Shown here piece by piece: positions 15,981 through 24,469 of a stretch of 64,000 nt of DNA; the first letter of the stretch is position 1, and every line of letters starts with the position of its first letter. The position numbers and the translations under genes are program-made. The notes under the pieces are model-generated. The model saw only the letters and a list, made by a program, of their open reading frames with translations, made no database searches and was not told where the DNA came from. Source of the DNA: Corynebacterium vitaeruminis DSM 20294. GTDB lineage: Bacteria; Actinomycetota; Actinomycetes; Mycobacteriales; Mycobacteriaceae. Location of the stretch: positions 186,001-250,000 of the forward strand of contig NZ_CP004353.1 in assembly GCF_000550805.1 (NCBI RefSeq). Direction: 5' to 3'.

Positions 15981-16300
15981 TGGACGACGTGAGGATCCAC
16001 GACATGAAGGGCTATCTGACAGGCCCAGAGGTCGAAGCCATGATGTACGCGGCGGGATATGAAGCGGAGGCGCTTTACAAAGCGATCGCACCTGTCTCTT
16101 CGACCGCACTCGTGGATTCGACGGTCGTCGACGTGGAGGTTACCAAGCCATATGGGCGCGGCGCCCCACGTCTAACTGCGACTCTGCTGGTGGAGGCTCC
16201 ACATGCCGCCGCGGTCGAGTTCGGATACACGACGAAGTCCGGGGTCAAAGTACCTGGACAGCACCCGCTCTTGAAGGTGCTGCGAGCCATGTCGATCTAA
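15980..16300 (+). CDS. Tail completion protein (HK97 gp10-like)
   Basis: 106 residues. The layout, with an early helix (YEAEALYKAIAPVSS), strands carrying TKPYGRGAPRL, and a conserved AAAVEFGYTTKSG followed by PGQHPLLK, is the signature of HK97 gp10-like neck proteins. Confidence 0.75.
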   Translation: MDDVRIHDMKGYLTGPEVEAMMYAAGYEAEALYKAIAPVSSTALVDSTVVDVEVTKPYGRGAPRLTATLLVEAPHAAAVEFGYTTKSGVKVPGQHPLLKVLRAMSI

Positions 16301-16308
16301 GGAGGATC

Positions 16309-16740
16309 ATGCAGATTCCAACGGACATCACCCCGCGACCGGACATCGAGGACATTCTCTGTGACCTTCTAGAGCAGAAGGTCACCCAGATCGTGCCGAT
16401 GCCAAAGGTCGTGACAGAGCTGCCAGCGGATTATGAGCAGTACCTGGAGCAGACCCCTTTCCTCACCGTCAGGAAGACCACAGGGGCTGGTGCTGTAGAA
16501 GCGCAGGTAGATGTGTCCTTCATTGAGATCACGGTGATCTACCGATCTCGACGTGAGGCGTGGCAGCTGCTGAACTACCTCACGGCGTGGCTGACGTCTC
16601 TAGATGGGGCGGCGGATCTGGGGCCTGCGCGCCTGGTCTCGATCGAGGAGGTGCGCTCGCCGGTAATGCCGCAGTGGCTCAACCCAGAGCATCGTCGAGT
16701 GCAGGCGGATTTCAGAGTGGAGATTCGCCGCCCACGGTAG
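16309..16740 (+). CDS. Tail terminator protein
   Basis: 143 residues behind AAGGAGG. The alpha/beta pattern with VDVSFIEITVIYRSRREAW and a late VQADFRVEIRRPR strand is typical of the tail terminator that caps the tube and binds the neck. It is directly followed by a terminator hairpin and the tube gene, which matches the gene order. Confidence 0.7.
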   Translation: MQIPTDITPRPDIEDILCDLLEQKVTQIVPMPKVVTELPADYEQYLEQTPFLTVRKTTGAGAVEAQVDVSFIEITVIYRSRREAWQLLNYLTAWLTSLDGAADLGPARLVSIEEVRSPVMPQWLNPEHRRVQADFRVEIRRPR

Positions 16741-16757
16741 ATGCCAATGACTTTTCG

Positions 16758-16784
16758 CGACCTCGCTACACGCGGGGTCTTTTG
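16758..16784 (+). terminator. Weak terminator hairpin before the tail tube gene
   Basis: GACCTCG (16759-16765) pairs with CGGGGTC (16773-16779) with one wobble pair and is followed by TTTT. It may lower read-through from head to tail genes. Confidence 0.55.
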
Positions 16785-16816
16785 ACTATCAACCTCTCTT
16801 GGAGAAAGGAACTCCA

Positions 16817-17743
16817 GTGGAAAACACCGATTTTTACACGCTCAAGGACAAGAATGACAAGCTTCTCCTTGCAGCGATCAACATCGCCGTTCTGATGAAG
16901 CCGTATGACGGCAAGCACCTCGAGCTCGATGACATCGTTGCCACCGACGGCTCTCTCAAGCAGCTGCCGGAAGGCTGGTTCTCGATGGGAGAGATCGAGA
17001 AGAAGGCCGGCGTTGACCTCGCCCCGGACATGAAGGTGGAAGGCCCCGAGGGCTACGGATCCCGTGGCCGCCGCCGCGACTTCATCACGGACGAGTCCTT
17101 CACGATCGACTTCACCGGCCAGGAGGCGCGCCTTAACACGATGGCCGCGTTCTACGATCTTGACGTCGACTCCATGCTCGCCAGCCAGGGCCGCTTCTTC
17201 GCGAAGAAGCGCCGCGCAGCGAAGGTACCTGAGTACTCCACCCTGCTCATCGGGTACGACGGCGCGCCGGGTAACGAGATCTACCCGATCTGGTACTACC
17301 CGAAGACCTCCATGGAGAAGAAGGGCAAGCAGTCCCTGGCTGACTCCTCGAGCATCACGTGGCCGATGACCCTCGCGGCGAAGGACGATGCTGCCTACGG
17401 ATCGCTCTTCGGCTTCGGCATTGCTGGCAAGGGCTTCACCGCGGAGCTGGCTACTGAGATGGGCATTAGCATGACCTCCGATGCCGCCGCGGCGACCAAG
17501 AAGATCACCCTTCCCTCCGGAACCTCCGGCGGTACGTGGACTCTGACCGTCGACGGAAAGACCACGGAAGCAATCCAGTGGAATGCCACCGGCGAGGATG
17601 TCACCTCCGCGCTCTCCACCGTGGGCTCGACCGCAACCGCAGCCGGTACTGCGGGCGGCCCGTTCACGATCTCCGGTGCTACCAACGTCTCCGCCAACGG
17701 CTCCAGCCTTACTGGCGGCGACACCGCAATCGAAATCGCCTAG
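16817..17743 (+). CDS. Major tail tube protein with C-terminal Ig-like domain
   Basis: 308 residues from GTG 16817, behind GGAGAAAGGA. Residues 1-215 form the tube domain. Residues 220-308, starting at about KKITLPSGTSGGTWTLTVDG and containing a TAGGPFTISG strand, are an Ig-like or related beta domain that decorates the outside of many siphophage tails and can bind cell-surface sugars weakly. Gene position before the chaperone pair supports the call. Confidence 0.85.
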   Translation: MENTDFYTLKDKNDKLLLAAINIAVLMKPYDGKHLELDDIVATDGSLKQLPEGWFSMGEIEKKAGVDLAPDMKVEGPEGYGSRGRRRDFITDESFTIDFTGQEARLNTMAAFYDLDVDSMLASQGRFFAKKRRAAKVPEYSTLLIGYDGAPGNEIYPIWYYPKTSMEKKGKQSLADSSSITWPMTLAAKDDAAYGSLFGFGIAGKGFTAELATEMGISMTSDAAAATKKITLPSGTSGGTWTLTVDGKTTEAIQWNATGEDVTSALSTVGSTATAAGTAGGPFTISGATNVSANGSSLTGGDTAIEIA

Positions 17744-17844
17744 CGCTCTCCGCGCCGGGCCGGGGGAGTTCTTGGCAGGTCGCCTCCGGCCCTTCTACGG
17801 CTTGATCTGACCTGCCTACCTAGACTTTTGAAAGGATCTGCCAA

Positions 17845-18237
17845 ATGTCCACTAAGAAGAACAAGACCGACAAGTTCGAGGAGTTCCGCTCCCGCGCTAT
17901 GAAGATCGCGGAGAAGTCTGGTCAGAAGTCCAAGTCGACTGTCACCGATGAGCCTTTCATCCTCGGCGAGGAGTATGGCTTTGAGCCGCCGATCGAGATC
18001 GACAAGCCCGTCTACACGGATCGGCTTGCGCTCATGCAGGCTACTCAGCGCCAGGACGTCGTCTCTTGCTTGAAGATCTTCTTCAAGGCTGACTTCCCGC
18101 GCTTCTTGTCCGTCATGAACACAACTGGCGATGATGCTGAGCTGATCACCCTCGGCATCTCACAGGCCATCTTCGAGCACTTCTACGGCATCGACGTTGA
18201 CCAGTTCGACGGGGGTTTTCCTATGCTGTCGATCTAG
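17845..18237 (+). CDS. Tail assembly chaperone G
   Basis: 130 residues, helical and charged, ending a few codons after a slippery sequence. It corresponds to lambda gpG: the short form needed in excess for tail assembly. It lies between tube and tape measure, and the downstream frame gives the GT extension by frameshifting. Confidence 0.85.
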   Translation: MSTKKNKTDKFEEFRSRAMKIAEKSGQKSKSTVTDEPFILGEEYGFEPPIEIDKPVYTDRLALMQATQRQDVVSCLKIFFKADFPRFLSVMNTTGDDAELITLGISQAIFEHFYGIDVDQFDGGFPMLSI

Positions 18238-18656
18238 TCAATCGTGCTGGATCGCAAATAAGGTTCGATCTGCATCACTACCTGCAGATCGACCTAGATG
18301 ACTTTTTCCTGGGACGCAGGTCGTGGGCGACTCTCGTGGAGCTTGTGCAGATGCTCCCGCAGGGAAGCGCCTACTGGGCGGCCGTCGCCGACGATGAGGA
18401 GCTCGCTGCTGCGGTGATCGACGACCTCAAGCCAAATGCTCGGCCGCCGCTGCACGGCTGGACGCAGCTGCAGGAAACTCTCACGGCCTTAGTCGACTAT
18501 GCCGATGCAATTCTCATAGCCGTAGCGCGCCAGGACAGGACGTTCTCGCCGTCGCCGAGGCCAGAGAAAGCGATCGACAGAATCAAGGCAAGACGCTTGA
18601 AGAAGAAGGGCGATTCGCTGCTCAAGAGGCTACTCGGGGATCGCCAAGACCTGTGA
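17845..18656 (+). CDS. Tail assembly chaperone GT, made by -1 frameshift
   Basis: After GGGTTTT at 18213-18219 the ribosome can slip back one base and continue in the frame that stays open to 18656. The new part begins SYAVDLVNRAGSQIRFDLHH and adds about 145 residues. It has no good independent start near its beginning; the first in-frame ATG is well inside it, which favours the fusion over a separate gene. The GT form bridges tape measure and tube subunits during tail assembly. Confidence 0.85.
18213..18219 (+). promoter_or_regulatory. -1 ribosomal slippery site GGGTTTT
   Basis: The zero-frame codons are GGT TTT preceded by G, so both tRNAs can re-pair as GGG TTT after a one-base slip. This is the canonical X-XXY-YYZ form in the exact place where siphophages shift from G to GT. 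Confidence 0.85.
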
Positions 18657-18669
18657 AAGGGGGCTGTCC

Positions 18670-21600
18670 ATGGCTGAGTACTCGGCAGGCACCGCGAAGA
18701 TTGAGATCCGCCCGAATCTCAAGGACTTCGGCAAGCGCGCCAAGGCGGAGCTTGAGCAGATCAAGATCACCTATGGCGTCGATATTGAGCCAGAGCTGGA
18801 GCGTTTCCGCGCTGAGCTTGACGCCGAGCTCGCTAACCTCGAGTCCGCGCAGATCGAGGTCGATGCGGACACCACGCAGGCGCGCGCCGAGCTCGCCGCG
18901 GTCGGCAGGGATCAGCGCGCTACGATCGAGGTCGACGCTGACACAGCAGCAGCTCAAGCGAAGATCGACGCGGTAGACAATGACCGCACTCTCACCTTGG
19001 AGGCTGACGCGGATACTGCGGCCGCGCAGGCGCAGCTATCGGCCGCCGCGCGCGACCGCACGGTTGAGCTTGAGGCGAAGGTCGACACGGGGTCGCTGGC
19101 GTCGGCATCGAGCGAGATCGCAGCAGTGGGTACAACCGCCCAGGCCGCATCTGGCTCCGTCGGTATGCTCGGCGCCCAGGCCGCGGGCATCGGCATCCTC
19201 GGCGTCGCTGCGATGGGAGCCGTCGGCCCCCTCGCCGCGCTCGCCTCCACGGCCGTAACCGCCTCAGGCGCGCTGCTCGTCCTCCCCTCGGCTGCAGCCG
19301 CGGCCACCGCAGGAATCGCAGCCCTCGGGATCGGACTCTCTGGAATAACGAAGGCCTTCTCTTCCATGGGGCAAAGCGCCGGCGGTGCCGGAGCCGACAC
19401 CTCCAAGGCCATGAAGGCCGCGCAGCGAGGGGTCGAAGACGCGCAGCGAGGCATCGTTCAAGCGCAGCGCCGCGTCGAAGACGCAGAACGCGCCGTCGCA
19501 GACGCCCAAAAGGCATCGCAGAAAGCCCAAGACGACCTCAACCGAGCGCGCCGGGATGCGGTTGATGACCTTCGTGACATGAATCAGCAGCTGCGGGATG
19601 CGGCGATGGATGAGGAGGAGGCGACGCTTGCGGTTGCTCGCGCGCGCCAGAATCTCATTGACACTCAGCAAGATCCGAAGTCCTCGGCGTTGGATCAGGC
19701 TGAGGCGGATCTTGCTTACCGGAAGGCCGTGAAGAACCTTGAGGACACCCGCGAGAAGAACAATGAGCTCGCGCGGGATGTTGATGCGGCGAATCGTGCA
19801 GGCGTTGAGGGGTCGGACAAGGTCGTTTCTGCGAAGGAGAAAGTCGAGCAGGCTACACGCCGTGAGGAGGACGCGCAGCGCTCACTCGCGGATGCGAATG
19901 AGAGCGTCGCCCTCGCCCAGGAGCGGCTTGCTGATGCGATGGATAATCTCGCTTCGGCAGGAGCAGGAGCTGCGGGCGGTGTCGATGCCTTCGCCGAGGC
20001 GATGGCGAATCTCTCCCCGAATGCGCAGGAGTTCGTTCTTGCGATGCAGGCGCTGGGCCCAGCCTGGGAGGATCTGCGCTTTGCCGTTCAGGACAACCTT
20101 TTTGAGGGGCTCGGCCAGTCGGTTACGGACTTGGCGAACGTGCAGCTGCCGGTGCTGCAGTCGGGGCTGTCGGGGATCGCGTCTGAGATCAACGGTGGGT
20201 TCCGGGACTCTCTGTCGGCATTGGGGTCGCAGGCCTCGGTGGTCGACATGGGGTCGATGCTGGAGAACTCGCGGCTGGGGTTCGCTGGTCTGAATCAGGC
20301 GGCCGCTCCGGTGACGCAGGCACTGATGGATATCGGCGCCGCGGGGTCGGAGTATCTCCCGCAGCTTGGCCAATATCTGGGAGATGCGGGCGAGCGCTTC
20401 GGAAACTTCTTGTCGCAGTCCACGCAGAACGGCCAGTTCGACCAGTGGGTATCCAACGGGATCTCCGCAATGCAGACTCTGGGGGATATGGCTTCGTCCG
20501 CGGGCGGAATCATCTCTGGCGTCTTTGGGGCTGCTGCTGCCTCGGGTCAGAGCTCGATCGGGCCGATGGCCCAGGTGCTGAGCATGATGGATCAGTTCGT
20601 CAACTCGGCCCAGGGGCAGGAGGCGCTGCAGGGGTTCTTCTCGTCGATGTCCTCGGCGTTGTCTGCACTGATGCCGATCTTGTCGACGGCACTGCAGTCG
20701 ATTGGGTCGACGATTCTGCCTGCGATCTCCGAGTTCATTCAGGCAGCGGCGCCTGGCACTGAGGCGCTGATTCAGGGGCTTGCTGATGGTCTTTCAGCTC
20801 TAGCCCCTGCCATGGCTCCACTCGGGGAGGCCATCGGCGCAGTATTCGGCGCGATCGCGCCGCTGCTTGAGCCGATCGGTGCACTGCTCACGGCGGTCAT
20901 CACACCCGCAGCGCAGGGTATCTCTAGTCTGGCTGGCGCCCTCGCGCCGGTCATCTCGATGCTTGCTGCTCAGCTGATGCCGGTCATCGCGCAGCTTGCA
21001 CCGGTCTTGTCTCAGACGGTTGGAATCCTAACCAATGGACTGGTGCAGGTGATCTCTGCGATTACGCCGTTCCTGCCGATGATCGTCCAGGCGATCGGGC
21101 AGGTGTTGCAGGCGATCATTCCACTGCTGCCTCTGCTCGCGCAGCTAGTAGTCAACATCATCACTCCGCTTCTGCCCGCGGTGGTCGCGTTGATTCCAGC
21201 GATCATTTCTGTGGTGCAGGTGTTCGCGCAGATCGTCGTCGCGGTGATGCCGGTCATCACGGTGCTCGGGCAGTTGATCGGAATCGTTGCTCAAGTGCTG
21301 GCCACGGTGATCGGATTCGTGGCCACGGTGATCGGGCAGTTCCTGTCGCTGGTAGCGGGGATTATCGCCGCGGTCGGGAATATCGTCTCCGGCGTCGTCG
21401 GCGGGTTCAACGGCCTCATCGGCACCGTGGTCAGCGCGGTGCTGAATTTCGTCTCTGACGTGATCAACCGCTTCAACGAGCTTTGGTCGGGCGCATCGCA
21501 GGCTTTCAGCAGCGGCATCGACACTGTGCTGCGGATTACCTCGGAGATCCAGTCGAAGATCCTTAAGGTCTTTGACGGGGCGGGCGACTGGCTCAAGGAC

Positions 21601-23577
21601 ATCGGCCGCTCGATCATGTCCGGTCTTCACCAGGGCATGAAGGACAAGTGGGAGGACGTCAAGAACTTCTTCTCCAATGCCATCGGCTCGATCCGGAACC
21701 CGTTCTCGAAGCACGCAGAAGGCTCATACACCGCGAATGCGATGGGGTCGATCAAGCGCTTCGCTGGCGGCGGAGAAAACCACGAGCCGCAGTTTGCACC
21801 CGCGGGGTCGTGGCGAGTATTCGGTGAGGATGAGACAGGCGGAGAGCTGTACATTCCGCTGGCTGACGACTACCGGCGTAGTCGCGCCGAGGCTCTTCTC
21901 GTCGCTGGCGCGCACCACTTCGGCCTTGAGGTTATTGACCCTGCGACTGGGCAGCTTTTCAGCTCTCGGTACCAGGGCGACCTCGGGCCGCAGTCGGCTT
22001 CCTTCTTCGCAGAGGGCGGCGTGACGATCAAGGATCTGGACGACTTCGCCAGCGGCGTCGACGGCCAGCCTTACGCGCTCGGCGGCCCTTACTGGGGCGA
22101 CTGCTCACAGACTGTCTCGATCGTCACCAGGTACGGAAAATTCGGCGAGAAGCTGATGCAGCGCGCTTTCTCGACGGTCAACGAGGGCCAAGTGCTGATC
22201 AATGAGTGGGATTTCTACCCAGGACTTGGCGACCCCGGCGACCTGCAGGTCGGCTGGTGGGATCAAGGCGGTGGAGTCAACGGGCATACGGCCATGACGC
22301 TGCCGTCGGGCACCAACGTCGAGATGGGCGGGTCGCCGTCGCAGGGCCACTTCGGTGGCTCCGGTGTGGGTGCTGCAGACTCGCAGTTCACCGTCCACGC
22401 GCACCTGCCGCGGTCGTTCTTCGAGCCGATCACTATCCCGGATATGGGAGACCTTGGGGACTTCCCGACGGATCTCAGCCCGGAGACGCAGGCATCTGCG
22501 CAGTCGCTGCAAACCTATCGAGCATCCCAAGCTTCCGACCCGAACGCCTACGTCAATACCGCGGGTTCGAATTCTCCGAAGACGATTTCGGAGTTCGCCG
22601 GATCCGTGGCCAAGGACTTCGCAGAGGGCCAGACTAAGGACTTCCTCGGGGTCATTGGAATCTCTGACGACATCCCACTCGTCAAGGCGTACACCACGTG
22701 GATGGAGGCGCAGAGCAAGGTCGGATCCGGATCGTCGCGCGCGTCCGCGGTCAATGACATTCAGACCGTCAAGTCTGGTGCGGCCGCCGCGATCGCCGCA
22801 GATCCGACGATTCCCACGACCACGGTCACTGGAGCGGACGTCGTGGGCTTCAACGACGGATTCGACGACATTCCCGCTCCGCAGGTGCAGGGAAACATCG
22901 GCCAGGTGTGGGATCCGTCCGGCGGCGCAGAGCAGTGGCGCGGCCTGGCCACGGAGGCGCTGAACCGCCATGGTTACTCGTCTGCCGCCGAGATCGACGC
23001 CACCGTCCAGCAGATCGACATCGAGTCCTCGGGTAATCCGAACGCCCAGAACGACTGGGACGTCAACGCAGCAAACGGCGACCCATCGGGTGGCCTGCTG
23101 CAGGTGATACAGGGGACGTACGACTGGATGCGCCAGCTGTACCCGGAGGCCTTCGACGGCACCCCATGGGACAAGATGGATCCGCTCTCCAACCTCATCG
23201 CGGGCGTCGCCTGGGCGCGCCACCAGTACGGTGGCCCGCTCAACGTCTGGCCGACCCGCGCCGGGTACTGGGCTGGCGGATCGGTTGTTGGCCCAGGCGG
23301 CCCAACCGAGGACATCATTCCTGCGCTCCTGTCGAACGGGGAGTTTGTTGTTCGTGAGGCCGCGGCTCGTTATGCGCGGCCGCTGCTGGAGCGCATCAAC
23401 GCCGATCCGGGTTTTGCCCGCAGCATGGCCAGCTCGGCCGCTGCGCCGCTGCCGGATATGCAGCCGTCGAAGTCGGTCGAGGTTCACTACCACATCGAGA
23501 CCAACAGCCTTGATGAGGGCATGCGCCGCGCTGAGCTGCACTCGCGCCAGCAGGTGATCGCCATGTCCGGCGCATAG
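18670..23577 (+). CDS. Tape measure protein with NlpC/P60-like and SLT lytic domains
   Basis: 1635 residues. Coiled-coil repeats of Asp/Thr-rich strands (about 30-140) and charged helices (about 250-430) lead into long hydrophobic spans (about 680-960), as expected for a tail-length ruler that inserts in the membrane. Residues 1115-1250 look like an NlpC/P60-type peptidase, with C1145 (GDCSQ) and H1206 (GHTAM). Residues 1430-1550 form a lytic transglycosylase domain, with E1452 in IESSGNPNA and GGLLQVIQGTY. Both would open the mycolate-covered wall during DNA entry. Length predicts a tail of roughly 240 nm by the usual rule of thumb. Confidence 0.9.
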   Translation: MAEYSAGTAKIEIRPNLKDFGKRAKAELEQIKITYGVDIEPELERFRAELDAELANLESAQIEVDADTTQARAELAAVGRDQRATIEVDADTAAAQAKIDAVDNDRTLTLEADADTAAAQAQLSAAARDRTVELEAKVDTGSLASASSEIAAVGTTAQAASGSVGMLGAQAAGIGILGVAAMGAVGPLAALASTAVTASGALLVLPSAAAAATAGIAALGIGLSGITKAFSSMGQSAGGAGADTSKAMKAAQRGVEDAQRGIVQAQRRVEDAERAVADAQKASQKAQDDLNRARRDAVDDLRDMNQQLRDAAMDEEEATLAVARARQNLIDTQQDPKSSALDQAEADLAYRKAVKNLEDTREKNNELARDVDAANRAGVEGSDKVVSAKEKVEQATRREEDAQRSLADANESVALAQERLADAMDNLASAGAGAAGGVDAFAEAMANLSPNAQEFVLAMQALGPAWEDLRFAVQDNLFEGLGQSVTDLANVQLPVLQSGLSGIASEINGGFRDSLSALGSQASVVDMGSMLENSRLGFAGLNQAAAPVTQALMDIGAAGSEYLPQLGQYLGDAGERFGNFLSQSTQNGQFDQWVSNGISAMQTLGDMASSAGGIISGVFGAAAASGQSSIGPMAQVLSMMDQFVNSAQGQEALQGFFSSMSSALSALMPILSTALQSIGSTILPAISEFIQAAAPGTEALIQGLADGLSALAPAMAPLGEAIGAVFGAIAPLLEPIGALLTAVITPAAQGISSLAGALAPVISMLAAQLMPVIAQLAPVLSQTVGILTNGLVQVISAITPFLPMIVQAIGQVLQAIIPLLPLLAQLVVNIITPLLPAVVALIPAIISVVQVFAQIVVAVMPVITVLGQLIGIVAQVLATVIGFVATVIGQFLSLVAGIIAAVGNIVSGVVGGFNGLIGTVVSAVLNFVSDVINRFNELWSGASQAFSSGIDTVLRITSEIQSKILKVFDGAGDWLKDIGRSIMSGLHQGMKDKWEDVKNFFSNAIGSIRNPFSKHAEGSYTANAMGSIKRFAGGGENHEPQFAPAGSWRVFGEDETGGELYIPLADDYRRSRAEALLVAGAHHFGLEVIDPATGQLFSSRYQGDLGPQSASFFAEGGVTIKDLDDFASGVDGQPYALGGPYWGDCSQTVSIVTRYGKFGEKLMQRAFSTVNEGQVLINEWDFYPGLGDPGDLQVGWWDQGGGVNGHTAMTLPSGTNVEMGGSPSQGHFGGSGVGAADSQFTVHAHLPRSFFEPITIPDMGDLGDFPTDLSPETQASAQSLQTYRASQASDPNAYVNTAGSNSPKTISEFAGSVAKDFAEGQTKDFLGVIGISDDIPLVKAYTTWMEAQSKVGSGSSRASAVNDIQTVKSGAAAAIAADPTIPTTTVTGADVVGFNDGFDDIPAPQVQGNIGQVWDPSGGAEQWRGLATEALNRHGYSSAAEIDATVQQIDIESSGNPNAQNDWDVNAANGDPSGGLLQVIQGTYDWMRQLYPEAFDGTPWDKMDPLSNLIAGVAWARHQYGGPLNVWPTRAGYWAGGSVVGPGGPTEDIIPALLSNGEFVVREAAARYARPLLERINADPGFARSMASSAAAPLPDMQPSKSVEVHYHIETNSLDEGMRRAELHSRQQVIAMSGA

Positions 23578-23590
23578 GAGAGAAAGGAGC

Positions 23591-24469
23591 ATGATGAGAG
23601 TATCCAGCGCGGGCGAGCCAGCCCGCATCGAGATCATCGGAGTCACCGGAGAGAGGTTCGTCGTCTCCGGCCAGGGGATGGGAGAGCAAGGCGTTGAGCT
23701 CTCGAAGTCCCCGGAGGGCATCCATGATGAGGCTCCGATCAAGACGATCTGGCAGCAGTCGGCCTTCCAGGAAGGCGCGACGTACATCGACTACACGATC
23801 GAGCCTCTCGACCTGGTGCTCGCCTTCGACATCGTTGGCGACGAGGACAACTGGGAAGACATCGAAGCCCGCTTCTATGCGTGCTTCGACCCGGAAAGAC
23901 CGGCGACGATCGTCATTTCGACGCAGACGGAATCCCGCAGCCTCAAGGTCACGAAGCTCGAGCAGTCCAAGACCACAGCCGAGCGGGATCCCCGCATCCT
24001 CGGATGGTCGAAGATCACCTTCACCCTCCGCGCAGCGTGGCCATTCTGGGAGGGAAAGACGATCGTCAAGAACGTAGCCATCGATACTGCTGGCCTCGCC
24101 TACGTGGAGATCTCCAACCCCACCGACCGCCCGCTGTGGCCGCAATGGGCTCTCACCGCCCCCGGACGGTGGACGCTTCCGGACTTCTCCTTCGCCGACG
24201 ACCAGAATGCCACCCGCACCGTCACTACCCCGACGCTCGCGGAAGGCCAAGACCTGACGATTGATACCTACCCGCTGCGCGAAAGCTACGTCGCCGCGGA
24301 CGGGTCAAATATCGCCGGCCGCTTCGGAGGGATCGAATTCCAATTCCCCATCCCTCCACACACCCCAACAACGCGCCTACCGATCAAGCTCGAAGCAGGC
24401 GCCGCGCAATCAGGGGCACAGCTACGTCTGACGCAATTCTGGCAACGCCCATGGGGAGGTAGACGATGA
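23591..24469 (+). CDS. Distal tail protein (Dit-like)
   Basis: 292 residues. The first half has the strand pattern of Dit N-terminal domains (IEIIGVTGERFVVSG) and the second a galectin-like beta domain (YVEISNPTDRPLWPQWALTAPGRWTLPDF). It follows the tape measure as the hub of the baseplate. The end overlaps the next gene by ATGA. Confidence 0.75.
   Translation: MMRVSSAGEPARIEIIGVTGERFVVSGQGMGEQGVELSKSPEGIHDEAPIKTIWQQSAFQEGATYIDYTIEPLDLVLAFDIVGDEDNWEDIEARFYACFDPERPATIVISTQTESRSLKVTKLEQSKTTAERDPRILGWSKITFTLRAAWPFWEGKTIVKNVAIDTAGLAYVEISNPTDRPLWPQWALTAPGRWTLPDFSFADDQNATRTVTTPTLAEGQDLTIDTYPLRESYVAADGSNIAGRFGGIEFQFPIPPHTPTTRLPIKLEAGAAQSGAQLRLTQFWQRPWGGRR

Noticed and set aside
18336..18656. Independent gene starting at ATG 18336
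   Set aside because: The frame is open back to the slippery site and the residues before the ATG are protein-like, so it is better read as the GT extension.
22105..23787. 560-codon minus-strand frame opposite the tape measure gene
   Set aside because: No ribosome site or motif; shadow of the hydrolase-domain part of the tape measure.
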